Origin: Streptomyces deccanensis | GTDB lineage: Bacteria > Actinomycetota > Actinomycetes > Streptomycetales > Streptomycetaceae | Reading direction: 5' to 3' | Length of the DNA stretch: 64,000 bases | Assembly: GCF_022385335.1 (NCBI RefSeq) | Contig: NZ_CP092431.1 | Location: 5,518,001 to 5,582,000 of the forward strand | In this document: one piece after another, positions 18,829-27,753 of the stretch | Layout: every line of letters begins with the position of its first letter | How positions within the stretch are numbered: the first letter of the stretch is position 1 | Position numbers and translations under genes: made by a program | Notes under the pieces: model-generated | The model's database searches: none | What the model saw: the letters and a program-made list of their open reading frames with translations, nothing else | Told to the model about the DNA's origin: nothing

Positions 18829-20352
18829 TCAGCCGCCTGTACGGGTGAGGACGCCCGTGCGGGCCGACAGCCACCACGTCGGTACGGCGGCGATGAGCAC
18901 CAGAAGGGCGGCGTAGGGCGCGGCGGCCGCGTACGCGGCGACCGACGTGTGCTTCCACAGACCGGTGGCGAGGGTGTCCATTCCGGTGGGGCGCAGCAGC
19001 AGCGTGGCGGGCAGCTCCTTCATGCAGGTGAGGAAGACGAGCGCCGCACCGGCGCCGATGCCGGGTGCGGCCAGGGGCAGGGTCACCGTGCGCAGTACGT
19101 ACGCGCGGCGCCGTCCGAGCGAGCGGGCCACGTCCTCCAGTACGGGTGGGGCCTGGGCCGCGGCGCCGTGGACGGCCGCGACCGCGAGGGGCAGGAACAG
19201 GGCCGCGTACGCGAGCGCGAGCAGCCACACGCTCTGGTAGAGCGGGTAGGCCACGTTGATGCCGAAGAACACCAGCGACAGTCCGATGACGAGGCCGGGC
19301 AGCGCGTGCGAGAGATACGCCAGGCGGTCCAGCGCCACGGCCAGCAGGCCGGGCACGCGGGCGGACAGCAGCCCCACCGGCAGCGCGAGCAGCAGGGTCA
19401 GGGCGGTGCCCAGCAGGGAGACCCACAGCGAGTTCCCCGCCGCGTCGGCGAGCTCGCCGAGGGACCCCGGCCGCGACACCCCCTCGCCGAACCACCGCAC
19501 CAGACTCACCGCCGGCACCCCGAGCGCCGCCCCGATCACCGCGGCGAGCCCGAGTACGGCCGGCCCGCGCCACCGGCCCAGGCGCAGTCGCGTCGGCGGC
19601 CGTGGCGCCCCGCCGCCGAGGCGGGCGTAGCGGGCCGCGCGCCGTCGGCTGAACTGCTCGGCCAGGAGGACCAGGATGGTGAGGGCGACGAGGGCCGTGG
19701 CGAGCACGAGCGCCCCGGTGCGGTCGAAGCCGAGGTTGATCAAGGTGAAGACGGCCCGGGTGAGTACGTTCACCCGCAGGATCGAGACCGCGCCGAAGTC
19801 GGAGAGCACGTACAGCGCGACCAGCAGCGCTCCCGCCGCCACCGCCGGCCGCACCTGGCGCAGCGTCACACCGACGGTCGTACGCCACTGGCCGCGTCCC
19901 AGGGACAGGGCCACCTCCTCCTGCGCCGGATCCACGCCGACCAGCGCGGCCGCGACCGGCAGGTACACGTACGGGTAGGAGACCAGCGCGAGCACGAGCG
20001 CCGCTGCCCAGAAACCCTCGAAGTCCTGCACGGCGGACACCCAGGCGAAGGCGGCGACGTAGCTGGGAATCGCGAGCGGCAGCGCGGCGAGCACTCCGAA
20101 CAGCCGCCGGGCCGGCAGGTCGGTGCGGGTGACCAGGAACGCCGCGGCGACACCCAGGACCGTGCAGGCGGAGGTGACGACCGCCGCGAGCGCCAGGCTT
20201 CGGCCGATCAGTGCTCCGGTGCGCTCGGTGAGCAGTTCCTCGGTGATCCGGTCCCAGCCCGCTTCTCCGGCCCGGATCCCCAGATAGGCCAGCGGGATGA
20301 GCGCGACGCCGACGGCGAGCGACGCCCCGCAGGCCAGTGCCGGGCGCGGCAC
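18829..20352 (-). CDS. Ferric-iron ABC transporter, fused permease (FbpB-like)
   Basis: A permease of about 508 residues with two BPD-type transmembrane domains in one chain, each with an EAA loop (EEVALSLGRGQWRTTVGVTL and EDVARSLGRRRAYVLRTVTL). About 12 hydrophobic helices. The start is uncertain: GTG at 20352 is used here, but the frame is open back to a CTG at 20391 that overlaps the TGA of the binding-protein gene, which would give 520 residues and translational coupling. Located between the binding-protein and ATPase genes. Confidence 0.88.
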   Translation of the reverse strand: MPRPALACGASLAVGVALIPLAYLGIRAGEAGWDRITEELLTERTGALIGRSLALAAVVTSACTVLGVAAAFLVTRTDLPARRLFGVLAALPLAIPSYVAAFAWVSAVQDFEGFWAAALVLALVSYPYVYLPVAAALVGVDPAQEEVALSLGRGQWRTTVGVTLRQVRPAVAAGALLVALYVLSDFGAVSILRVNVLTRAVFTLINLGFDRTGALVLATALVALTILVLLAEQFSRRRAARYARLGGGAPRPPTRLRLGRWRGPAVLGLAAVIGAALGVPAVSLVRWFGEGVSRPGSLGELADAAGNSLWVSLLGTALTLLLALPVGLLSARVPGLLAVALDRLAYLSHALPGLVIGLSLVFFGINVAYPLYQSVWLLALAYAALFLPLAVAAVHGAAAQAPPVLEDVARSLGRRRAYVLRTVTLPLAAPGIGAGAALVFLTCMKELPATLLLRPTGMDTLATGLWKHTSVAAYAAAAPYAALLVLIAAVPTWWLSARTGVLTRTGG

Positions 20353-20387
20353 CAGTCGCCGCGCCCGGCGCAGGGTGGTCCGAGTGG

Positions 20388-21461
20388 TCAGACGAGCCCC
20401 GATTCCTTGATCATCCTGATGGTGGTGGCCAGGTCGTCCAGGTCGTTGAGGTCGATGTCCGGCGTGTTCAGCGACGACAGCGAGGGCAGGCCGGGGGCGG
20501 CGTCGACGCCGTCGATCAGCGGGTACTCGTACGTCTGCTCGGCGAAGTAGGTCTGGGCCTGGGTGCCCAGCAGGTAGTCGACGAACTCGCGGACGTCGGT
20601 GTCGTCGCCGGCCCTGTCCAGCACGCCCACACCGGAGACGTTGACCAGGCTGCCGATGTCCTTGTTCGGGAAGAAGTGGTTCCTCGCCTTGAGGGCGTCG
20701 ACGTCGGTGCCCTCCTCCTTCGCCAGCTCGTACACGTAGTAGTGGTTGACCAGCCCCGAGGCGAGCCGGCCGGAGTTGACGTCGGCGACGATCTGCGAGT
20801 TCCCCTCGCGGATCTGCGCGTCGTTGGCCTTCAGTCCTGCGAGGAAGTCCTCGGTCTTCTCGTCGCCGTCCTCCACCCGCATCGCCGTGATGAACGCCTG
20901 GAACGAGCCGTTGGTGGGAGCGATGCCCACCTTGCCCTTCCATTCCGGTTCGGTCAGCTCGAACACCGACTCGGGCAGATTGTCCTTGGGGACCTGGTCG
21001 GTGTTGTAGGCCATCGTGCGCACCCGGCCCGTCACGCCGACCCACTCGCCGTCCTCGTCCCGGTAGGCGGACGGCACCTTGTCCAGCACATCCTCGGGCA
21101 GTTTGGCGAAGAGACCCTTCTCGGCCACGGCCCCCAGGGCCCCGGCGTCCTGGGCGAGGAAGACGTCCGCCGGGCTCCGGCTGCCCTCTTCCTGCAACTG
21201 GGCGGCCATCTGCGCGGTGTCGCCGTAGCGCACCTCGACGGTGATGCCGCTGGCTTCCTGGAAGTCCTCCAGCACCGGCTTGACCAGCGACTCGCTCCGA
21301 CCGCTGTAGACGGTGATCTTCTCGTCCGTACGCGCCCGCGCCTCGGCTGTGCCCGCGGCCTCGGTCTGCGCGGCCTGCTCGGAGCCGCAGGCCGTGACTC
21401 CCAGCGCCAACAGGCCGCCGAGGGCCGATGCCAGCAGGGGCCTCATCCCGGAGATCGTCAC
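20388..21461 (-). CDS. Ferric-iron substrate-binding lipoprotein (FbpA-like)
   Basis: A 357-aa extracellular binding protein anchored by a lipobox (LGVTACGS). Family blocks are KITVYSGRSESLVKPVLEDF, VEVRYGDTAQMAAQL, ADVFLAQDAGALGAV and GLVNHYYVYEL with the Tyr pair of iron-binding FbpA proteins. GTG at 21461 is preferred because GGAGGAG lies 6 bases upstream; a GTG at 21479 and an ATG at 21446 are alternatives. Two iron boxes lie 40-75 bases upstream. Confidence 0.9.
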   Translation of the reverse strand: MTISGMRPLLASALGGLLALGVTACGSEQAAQTEAAGTAEARARTDEKITVYSGRSESLVKPVLEDFQEASGITVEVRYGDTAQMAAQLQEEGSRSPADVFLAQDAGALGAVAEKGLFAKLPEDVLDKVPSAYRDEDGEWVGVTGRVRTMAYNTDQVPKDNLPESVFELTEPEWKGKVGIAPTNGSFQAFITAMRVEDGDEKTEDFLAGLKANDAQIREGNSQIVADVNSGRLASGLVNHYYVYELAKEEGTDVDALKARNHFFPNKDIGSLVNVSGVGVLDRAGDDTDVREFVDYLLGTQAQTYFAEQTYEYPLIDGVDAAPGLPSLSSLNTPDIDLNDLDDLATTIRMIKESGLV

Positions 21462-21497
21462 GTCCCGCTCCTCCGTCACCGGTCATGCCGGCACTGG

Positions 21498-21534
21498 TTA
21501 GGTCAGCCTAAACTTGCTTAGTTCAGGCTAACCT
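21498..21534. promoter_or_regulatory. Two DmdR/IdeR-type iron boxes
   Basis: TTAGGTCAGCCTAAACTT (21498-21515) and TTAGTTCAGGCTAACCT (21518-21534) both match the 19-bp TTAGGTTAGGCTAACCTAA-type consensus of DtxR/IdeR/DmdR1 repressors. They overlap the likely promoter of the ferric-iron importer, so the operon should be repressed by Fe(II)-DmdR1. Confidence 0.8.
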
Positions 21535-21620
21535 CGCACATACCGCATATCGCCACTTTAGTGTGGTGTCGGGGTGAGGCCGACCCGTAAAGACCCTCAG
21601 AGGCGATCGGCGACCCATCG

Positions 21621-21708
21621 CGCGCGTGGACATGCCGGACGGGCCTCGCGCGCACGGACATGCGCCGGACGGCCCTCGCGCCCAGGGACATGCGCCGGGC
21701 GGGCCGTG
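21621..21708. repeat. Three imperfect 28-30-bp tandem repeats
   Basis: Units at 21621-21648, 21649-21678 and 21679-21708 share the core GGACATG(CG)CCGGACGG and CCTCG. They lie in the gap between the bacterioferritin stop and the iron importer promoter. Function unknown. Confidence 0.6.
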
Positions 21709-21748
21709 CTGTGGTCGCCGACGGGCCGCGACGATGTGGGCCCGGCGG

Positions 21749-22228
21749 TCAGCCTTCGGGCTGCTCGACGACCTGGGCGAGGTAGAGCGGCTCGCCCAGC
21801 TTCTCGATCAGACCGAGCTGTGTGTCGAGGTAGTCGATGTGGTGCTCCTCGTCGGCGAGGATCGACTCGAAGATGTTCGCCGAGGTGACATCGCCCTTGG
21901 CGCGCATGACCTCGATGCCGCGCCGGAGACGGTCGACCGCCTCGACCTCGACCTCGCGGTCCGCCTGGAACATCTCGGTGACGCTCTGCCCCACCCGCAC
22001 ATGGAAGAGCCGCTGGTAGTTGGGCAGGCCGTCGAGCAACAGGATGCGGTCGGTGAGAGTCTCCGCGTGGTTCATCTCGTCGAACGACTCATGGCGCGTC
22101 TGCTGGGCGAGCTTCGTCCAACCGTTGCTCTCCTGCATCTTGGCGTGCAGGAAGTACTGGTTGATCGCCGTCAGCTCCGCTGTCAGTTGCTCGTTCAGGA
22201 ACTCGAGGACCTCGGGGTCGCTCCGCAT
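21749..22228 (-). CDS. bfr: Bacterioferritin
   Basis: A 159-aa iron-storage protein. Ferroxidase ligands are visible: Glu in LTAINQYFLHAKM, ESFDEMNH (Glu, heme-binding Met and His), and the late helix LADEEHHIDYLDTQ. The Met in DEMNH is the position that ligates heme in bacterioferritins, so a heme form is likely. Length is normal. It sits between two iron-uptake operons but has its own leader; no clear iron box is seen upstream. Confidence 0.95.
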   Translation of the reverse strand: MRSDPEVLEFLNEQLTAELTAINQYFLHAKMQESNGWTKLAQQTRHESFDEMNHAETLTDRILLLDGLPNYQRLFHVRVGQSVTEMFQADREVEVEAVDRLRRGIEVMRAKGDVTSANIFESILADEEHHIDYLDTQLGLIEKLGEPLYLAQVVEQPEG

Positions 22229-22515
22229 GGCAGGCCGTCCTTCCCGTGAGAGACCGACCCGACGCCACGCGCCCCCAGCCGCCGGCGGCTCACCCAGTGG
22301 GCGGACGCTCGCCGCACGGCCCCTCGTCGCGGTCGGCCGACCCGTCCGACGAGGCCAGGACGCTGTCGATGACGCCCGTCTCTTCGACGATAGCGCGCTT
22401 TCACCCGTCGCGATCAGGTCGCGCCCCCGCCGCCGCCCGCGCCTGCCGGGGTCACGGAGGACACCGGAGGCGAGACGGGCACTCCGCTCCCGCGGCGGGG
22501 GTCTGTCCGACCGGC
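22229..22515. other. Intergenic region upstream of bfr
   Basis: About 290 bases with no credible gene. It should contain the bfr promoter and the 3' end of the siderophore-binding-protein transcript. No iron box, hairpin or repeat stood out. Confidence 0.4.
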
Positions 22516-23556
22516 CTACTTGGTGAGGTGCTCCTCCAGGTCGGCGAGGACCTCGTCGGCGGCGGTCACGCCGAGGCCGAGGTACCAGGTCTCGTCCGGG
22601 ACGTCGTACGCGTGGCCCGCCTTGACCGCACCGAGGTTCTTCCACAGCGGGTTGCCCTGGGCCTTGGACTTGTCGGTGGCCTTCGGGTCGCCGTAGACGC
22701 CGGTGAAGATGTAGTCGGCGTCGGCCTGGTCGATGTTCTCGGCGCTGACCTCGGCCGCCAGGTCGTTGATGTCCTGGTTCTTGGGCCGCGGAACACCGAC
22801 GTCCTTCAGGATCGTGCCGATGAACGAGGCGTTGGCGTACAGGCGGATCACGCCGTCCGGCAGGTAACGGACCATCGAGACGGTCGGCTTGTCGGCGCCG
22901 AGCTTCTCACCCAGCGCCTTCGCCTTCTCCTCGTAGGCCGCGAGCTTCCGCTTCGCCTCGGCGGTCTTGTCGAGGGCGGCCGCGTTGAGGAGGTAGTTCT
23001 CCTTCCAGGTGAAGCCCGGGCGGAGGGAGAAGACGGTCGGCGCGATCTTCGACAGCTCGTCGTACTTGTCGGCGGCCCGCAGCTGGCTGCCCAGGATCAG
23101 GTCGGGCTTGAGCGCGGCGATCGCCTCGAGGTTGAGGTTGTTGATGGTGCCGACGTTCTTCGGGCTGCCCGCGTCCTTCTTCAGGTAGGACGGCAGTTCG
23201 GGGGAGCCCTCGGTGGGCGCGAGGCCGACCGGCTCGACACCCAGCGACACCACGTTGTCGAGCTCGCCGACGTCGAGGACGACGACGCGCTCGGGCTGCG
23301 CCTTGAGCTCGGTCTCGCCCATGGCGTGGGTGATCGTGCGCGGCCACTCGCCGGCCTTGGCGTCGGTTCCCATCGCGGCGGTCTTCTTGGCCGCGTCGGC
23401 GAACTCGTCCCCGCCCTGCGCGACCGCCTTCTTGTCTCCGGAGCCCGCGCCGGCGGACGCGCTCTCCCCCTCGGAGGAGCCACCGCACGCCGTCAGAGCG
23501 AGGGCGGCGGCGAGGGTGAGGGCTGCTGCGGCGGAGCTGCGACGGCGGACGGACAT
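22516..23556 (-). CDS. Iron-siderophore-binding lipoprotein
   Basis: A 346-aa periplasmic-binding-type lipoprotein (lipobox ALTACGGS). The mature part has RTITHAMGETELKAQPERVVVLD, LEAIAALKPDLILGSQ and ADYIFTGVYGD, typical of FecB/FepB-like siderophore-binding proteins. It is preceded by an iron box (23608-23626) and faces the same way as the ATPase and permease genes at 23670-26613. It should deliver ferric siderophores to that importer. The siderophore is not predictable. Confidence 0.93.
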   Translation of the reverse strand: MSVRRRSSAAAALTLAAALALTACGGSSEGESASAGAGSGDKKAVAQGGDEFADAAKKTAAMGTDAKAGEWPRTITHAMGETELKAQPERVVVLDVGELDNVVSLGVEPVGLAPTEGSPELPSYLKKDAGSPKNVGTINNLNLEAIAALKPDLILGSQLRAADKYDELSKIAPTVFSLRPGFTWKENYLLNAAALDKTAEAKRKLAAYEEKAKALGEKLGADKPTVSMVRYLPDGVIRLYANASFIGTILKDVGVPRPKNQDINDLAAEVSAENIDQADADYIFTGVYGDPKATDKSKAQGNPLWKNLGAVKAGHAYDVPDETWYLGLGVTAADEVLADLEEHLTK

Positions 23557-23607
23557 GGGGGACTCCCGTCGTACAAGGGCGATCTCGGGCCAATCCTGGC
23601 AAAAGAT

Positions 23608-23626
23608 TTAGGAAAGGCTTACCTTA
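23608..23626. promoter_or_regulatory. Iron box upstream of the siderophore-binding protein
   Basis: TTAGGAAAGGCTTACCTTA, a 19-bp match to the DtxR/IdeR/DmdR1 consensus, 52 bases before the start codon at 23556. It lies in the 114-base gap after the ATPase gene, showing that the binding protein has its own iron-repressed promoter. Confidence 0.85.
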
Positions 23627-23669
23627 TGCGATCCTGTGCGTCGCCCCTACCCGGAGGGGGCGGTTCCAG

Positions 23670-24536
23670 TCACGCTCCGTCCCGGCGCTCCGTCGGCCGC
23701 GGCGGTCCGGGAACCACCAGCGGACCCCCCGTCACCGGATCCGCCACGACGACCGACGCCAACCCGAAGACGTCCTGGACCAGTTCGGCGGTGACGATGT
23801 CGGCGGGCGGCCCCTGCGCCACTATCTTCCCGGCCCGCATGGCTATCAGGTGGTCGGCGTAGCGCGCCGCCTGGTTCAGGTCGTGCAGCACCGCCACCAC
23901 CGTCCGGCCGCGCTCACGGTTCAACTGCCGTACGAGATCCAGGACGTCGACCTGGTGGGCGATGTCCAGATACGTCGTCGGCTCGTCGAGCAGCAGCAGG
24001 TCGGTGTCCTGGGCCAGGGCCATGGCGATCCACACACGCTGGCGCTGTCCGCCCGACAGTTCGTCGACCTGACGCTCCGCCAGGTCGAGGGTCGAGGTGC
24101 GCTCCATCGCCTCGGCGACGTGCGCCTCGTCCGCCGCCGACCACTGCCGCCACCACTTCTGATGGGGCATCCGACCGCGTGCGACGAGGTCCGCGACCGT
24201 GATCCCCTCCGGTGCCACCGGAGTCTGCGGCAGCAGCCCGACCGCCTGGGCGATCCGCCCGCTCGGGATGCGGGACAGATCGGTGTCGTCGAGGAGCACC
24301 GCGCCCTCACGGGGTTTCAGCAGCCGGCCCAGCGCACGCAGCAGGGTGGACTTGCCGCAGGCGTTGGGACCGACGATGACCGTGACCTTCCCGTCCGGGA
24401 TCGCCACGTCCAGGTCCTCGACGACCACGCGGTCCTCGTAGGCGAGGGTGAGTCCTCGTGCGGTGAGGCGAGCGCCGGTCACCGGTCCGCTCGGCCGGTC
24501 GTCGGTCAGGTCGATGGTCGGTTGGTCGCCGGTCAC
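23670..24536 (-). CDS. Siderophore ABC transporter ATP-binding protein
   Basis: A 288-aa FecE/FepC-type ATPase: Walker A VGPNACGKST, signature LSGGQRQRVWIAMALAQ, Walker B LLLLDEPTTYLD, H-loop VLHDLNQAARYAD. The start overlaps the end of the permease gene by 4 bases (ATGA). It energises the two FecCD permeases upstream. Confidence 0.95.
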   Translation of the reverse strand: MTGDQPTIDLTDDRPSGPVTGARLTARGLTLAYEDRVVVEDLDVAIPDGKVTVIVGPNACGKSTLLRALGRLLKPREGAVLLDDTDLSRIPSGRIAQAVGLLPQTPVAPEGITVADLVARGRMPHQKWWRQWSAADEAHVAEAMERTSTLDLAERQVDELSGGQRQRVWIAMALAQDTDLLLLDEPTTYLDIAHQVDVLDLVRQLNRERGRTVVAVLHDLNQAARYADHLIAMRAGKIVAQGPPADIVTAELVQDVFGLASVVVADPVTGGPLVVPGPPRPTERRDGA

Positions 24537-25609
24537 GCGGTTCCTCCGGTACGGCTGCTACGGGTGCGGACGATCAGCCACATCAGGTAGGGGGCGCCCA
24601 CCAGGGCGGTGAACACGCCGACCGGAAGTTCCAGCGGCGACAGCAGACGACGGGCCAGCACGTCCGCGACGACCACGATCAGCGCGCCCATGAGCGCCGA
24701 GCACACCAGCGGGACGTGCGGGGTGCGGGTGAGCCGGCGGGCTGTCTGCGGGGCGAGCAGCGCCACGAAGTCGACGGGTCCCGCGGCGCCGGTCGCCACG
24801 GAGGCGAGGACGACACCGACGACGCTCAGCCCGAGCCGCGTCCGCCCGAGCCGGACGCCGAGGGCGGTGGCCGTGTCCTCGTCGAACGCCGATCCGCGCT
24901 GTGCCCACGCCGCCCACACCAGGAACGGCAGCATGAGGAGGAGGACCGTCGCGAGCGGCGCCGCCTGGTCGTAGCCGCGGCCGTTGAGGGAGCCGGTGAG
25001 CCAGGTCTTGGCCTGCTGGGCCACGAGGTAGTCGCCCTTGGTCACGAACAGCCGGGTCAGCGAGCCGAGCGCCACCGAGACGCCGATGCCGATCAGGACG
25101 AACCGGGAGGCGGCGAGCCCGCCCCGCCACGCGAGCAGGTAGACCAGCAGGGCGGCGAGGAGACCGCCCGCGACGGACACGTAGGGCAGGACGGCGTACG
25201 AGGTGACACCGAACGTCATCGCGGCGACCGTCGCCGCGCCCGCCCCGTGCGTGACGCCGATGACGTCGGGGCTGGCGAGCGGGTTGCGGGCCACGGTCTG
25301 GATCAGCGCCCCGGAGACACCGAAGGCGGCGCCCACGAGCAGCCCGGTCACCATCCGCGGCAGCCGGAGCGTGCCGACGACGAGCTCGTCGGGGCTGGGC
25401 AGACCGAGCAGCACGCGCACGACCTCGCCGGGAGAGACGTACGCCTCCCCGACGCACAGCGAGACCACGACGGCGCCGACGAGCAGGACGGCGAGGGCGC
25501 CGGCCACGGTCATGGCCCGGCGGTGCAGCAGGAAGCTGCTGCCGCGCCCCGCCCGCAGGACGAACTGTCCGGCGGGCCGGAGGGGAGCGCGCTGGGGGAC
25601 GGACGTCAT
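24533..25609 (-). CDS. Siderophore ABC transporter permease, FecCD type (second)
   Basis: A 358-aa membrane protein of the FecCD/BtuC family with about 9-10 helices. Family blocks: RLPRMVTGLLVGAAFGVSGALIQ, RNPLASPDVIGVTHGAGA, GPVDFVALLAPQTARRL. It overlaps both neighbours by 4 bases, so it is translationally coupled and pairs with the 25606-26613 product as a heterodimer. Confidence 0.95.
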   Translation of the reverse strand: MTSVPQRAPLRPAGQFVLRAGRGSSFLLHRRAMTVAGALAVLLVGAVVVSLCVGEAYVSPGEVVRVLLGLPSPDELVVGTLRLPRMVTGLLVGAAFGVSGALIQTVARNPLASPDVIGVTHGAGAATVAAMTFGVTSYAVLPYVSVAGGLLAALLVYLLAWRGGLAASRFVLIGIGVSVALGSLTRLFVTKGDYLVAQQAKTWLTGSLNGRGYDQAAPLATVLLLMLPFLVWAAWAQRGSAFDEDTATALGVRLGRTRLGLSVVGVVLASVATGAAGPVDFVALLAPQTARRLTRTPHVPLVCSALMGALIVVVADVLARRLLSPLELPVGVFTALVGAPYLMWLIVRTRSSRTGGTA

Positions 25610-26613
25610 GCGACCGCCACCGCCTTCTTCCGCCGCACCAGCACCACCAGGAACGGCACCCCGGCCAGCGCGGTCATCACGGCCACCGGCACCTCCGAGG
25701 GGCGTACGACGACCCGGCCGAGGACGTCCGCGAGGAGCAGCATCACCGGCCCGAGCAGCGCGGCCATGGGCAGCAGCCAGCGATGCTGCGGACCCACGAG
25801 GGCGCGGGCGATGTGCGGTACGGCGAGGCCCGTGAAGGCGATGGGGCCCGCCGCCGCGACCGCGGCGCCCGTCAGCACGGTCGCGCCCAGGGCACCGGTC
25901 GCCCGCAGCAGCGCGACGTTGCGGCCGAGCCCCCGGGCGATGTCGTCACCGAGCGCGAGGGCGTCCAGGCCGCGGGCCATGCCCAGCACGAGCAGCAGTC
26001 CGACGAGCAGGAAGGGCCAGACCTGTCCCGCGATCGACGCGTCCCGGCCGCTGATCGAACCGACGTCCCAGAAGCGGAACTCGTCCAGAGCCCGGGCGTC
26101 GGTCGTCAGGATCGCCGAGATCAGGGAGGCGATGAACGCGTTCATCGCGGCCCCCGCGAGCGCCAGCTTGACCGGTGTGGCCCCGCCTCGACCGCTGCCG
26201 GCGACGGCGTAGATGCACACGGCCGCGACACCGGCGCCGGCGAACGCGTACCAGACGTACCCGGTCAGGGAATGCACGCCGAGGAAGGCGATGGCGCAGA
26301 CGACACCCAGCGACGCCCCCTGGCTGATGCCCAGGATGCCCGGTTCGGCGATCGGGTTGCGGGTGATGCCCTGCAGAACCGTTCCGGCGACGGCGAGTGC
26401 GACGCCGACCAGCACACCGATGACCGTCCGCGGCACCCGCAGCGACCGCACGACCTGAGCGTCGTCACTCCCCCCGCCGTGTACGAGGGCGTCCCACACC
26501 ACCGAGGGCGCGATCGCGCGACTGCCGACGGCGAGACTCAGCACCACCGCCGACACCAACAGCAGAAGGCCGACCCCCATCCACCCCACCCGGAGGCTCA
26601 CGGCTCTCGACAT
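25606..26613 (-). CDS. Siderophore ABC transporter permease, FecCD type (first)
   Basis: A 335-aa FecCD permease, first gene of the permease-permease-ATPase operon. It has SLRVPRTVIGVLVGVALAVAG, RNPIAEPGILGISQGAS and GPIAFTGLAVPHIAR. GGGAGAGGG precedes the ATG at 26613 and an iron box lies 18 bases upstream of it. Confidence 0.95.
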   Translation of the reverse strand: MSRAVSLRVGWMGVGLLLLVSAVVLSLAVGSRAIAPSVVWDALVHGGGSDDAQVVRSLRVPRTVIGVLVGVALAVAGTVLQGITRNPIAEPGILGISQGASLGVVCAIAFLGVHSLTGYVWYAFAGAGVAAVCIYAVAGSGRGGATPVKLALAGAAMNAFIASLISAILTTDARALDEFRFWDVGSISGRDASIAGQVWPFLLVGLLLVLGMARGLDALALGDDIARGLGRNVALLRATGALGATVLTGAAVAAAGPIAFTGLAVPHIARALVGPQHRWLLPMAALLGPVMLLLADVLGRVVVRPSEVPVAVMTALAGVPFLVVLVRRKKAVAVA

Positions 26614-26631
26614 CCACCCTCTCCCCGTCGG

Positions 26632-26650
26632 TCAGCCAAGGCTGGCCTAA
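26632..26650. promoter_or_regulatory. Iron box upstream of the siderophore importer operon
   Basis: On the minus strand TTAGGCCAGCCTTGGCTGA, a 19-bp match to the DmdR1/IdeR consensus, ending 18 bases before the first permease start codon. It predicts iron repression of the three-gene operon. Confidence 0.8.
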
Positions 26651-26696
26651 GACTACGTTGCGACGGAGGCGGGGATTCCGCGGATGAAGTCCTGGT

Positions 26697-26867
26697 TCAG
26701 AGACTCCGGTAGATCAGCCAACCGCCAAGACCGAGCAGTGCCGGAGAGCCCACGAACCACATGGCCATCCCGGTCCGCCACAGCCGGCCGTTACTGACCT
26801 TGCGGCTCAGGATGCCAAGCACTGGAAGCCCGATGACGATCACGAGTATGCCGACGAAGAGACCCAC
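26697..26867 (-). CDS. 56-residue hypothetical membrane protein
   Basis: A short gene with two hydrophobic helices (GLFVGILVIVIGLPVLGIL and MAMWFVGSPALLGLGGWLIY) joined by the basic loop SRKVSNGRLWR. GTG start at 26867; a G-rich stretch precedes it. It ends 47 bases before the iron box of the siderophore operon and reads in the same direction, but the iron box separates the units. No family recognised. Confidence 0.6.
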   Translation of the reverse strand: MGLFVGILVIVIGLPVLGILSRKVSNGRLWRTGMAMWFVGSPALLGLGGWLIYRSL

Positions 26868-27165
26868 GCTGCCGCCCCCGTTGGTCGCTGGTCGTAGAAG
26901 CGTAGGGGGGCACGCGATTCCTGGACCCTCTGCGTACGCGATCCGCGTCAGCGAGGCAACAACGGGGGCGGTGAAGCCTCGACGGGCGAGTCAAGCCCTA
27001 AGCGATCTCGAAAAACCGCCGTGGCACAACTCGCCGTGGGTTCAAAACCCACCCATGCAGGCTGTGCGGAGAGCAGTGAGGGCCTGTGTCGGGCGCCGCG
27101 GGTTGCTTGGGCTGCTGTACCTCTTCGCTGCATCGCCACGTGACAGTTGAAATGGCGGCAAGCCA
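26868..27165. other. Intergenic stretch with a tRNA T-arm-like hairpin
   Basis: No gene is credible here. At 27036-27052 the sequence GTGGGTTCAAAACCCAC forms a 5-bp stem with a 7-base loop exactly like a tRNA T arm, but no D arm, anticodon arm or matching acceptor strand lies at the proper distance, so no tRNA is called. Confidence 0.4.
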
Positions 27166-27504
27166 TCAGCCTCTGACGGGAGGCTCCCAAAGACCCAGCC
27201 GTTGGAGTCGGCGCTGCCTGGCGCGTTCGCCCAAGGCCGTCAGCCCGAAGACCAGGCCGAACGCCGAACCGCCGCCCAGAAGCAGCATGACATCGCCGAC
27301 CGTGTCCACACTGTCGAGGTTGGCGACCCCCAGGAGCGCGGCCGCCGGTGCTGCCGTCCCTACGCCCACTGCGACGGGGCGTCGGGCGGCGAACTGCTGC
27401 GTGCGGGTGGGTTGTTCCAGCCCACCAAGGGCCCGGTCGATGCTCCAGAACGCACGCGTGCAGCGCCTCCACACCTGCCTGGCCAGCAACCGGACGGTCG
27501 TCAT
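27166..27504 (-). CDS. Hypothetical membrane protein (112 aa)
   Basis: Starts MTTVRLLARQVWRRCTRAFW, followed by two hydrophobic segments (VAVGVGTAAPAAALLGVANL and DVMLLLGGGSAFGLVFGLTA) and a basic tail. Codon use is ordinary for the genome. The frame is open further upstream, but the leading part is low-complexity and ATG at 27504 is the better start. No recognised domain. Confidence 0.5.
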   Translation of the reverse strand: MTTVRLLARQVWRRCTRAFWSIDRALGGLEQPTRTQQFAARRPVAVGVGTAAPAAALLGVANLDSVDTVGDVMLLLGGGSAFGLVFGLTALGERARQRRLQRLGLWEPPVRG

Positions 27505-27694
27505 GACGGCGAGCGTAGCGAGATGTACCCCCACCGCAGAAGACTCCACATGCAGCGACGGGAGCGGCCGCCTTGCGCAGGCCGAGCCGCGGGGCAGTGC
27601 CGTCGTCCTGGTCGACGCCCCACCATGGGTGTCCGGGGGCTTCCTCGTCGAGAGGAGTCGTCCCGCGGCCGGGTCGCGGATGCACACCTTTTGA

Positions 27695-27715
27695 GGCCCC
27701 CGCCATGGCGGGGCC
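27695..27715. terminator. Hairpin downstream of the GH74 gene
   Basis: GGCCCCCGCC/GGCGGGGCC forms a G+C-rich hairpin 39 bases after the GH74 stop (minus strand). A second G+C-rich inverted repeat follows closely. Probable terminator without a T tract. Confidence 0.5.
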
Positions 27716-27753
27716 GCCGCCGTGGTGGCTGCGGCCCCGCTCGGGTGGGTGGG

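Noticed and set aside
27036..27052. tRNA T-arm-like hairpin GTGGGTTCAAAACCCAC
   Set aside because: Only the T arm is present. No anticodon arm, D arm or acceptor partner lies upstream at tRNA distance, so it is neither a tRNA nor a safe att site.
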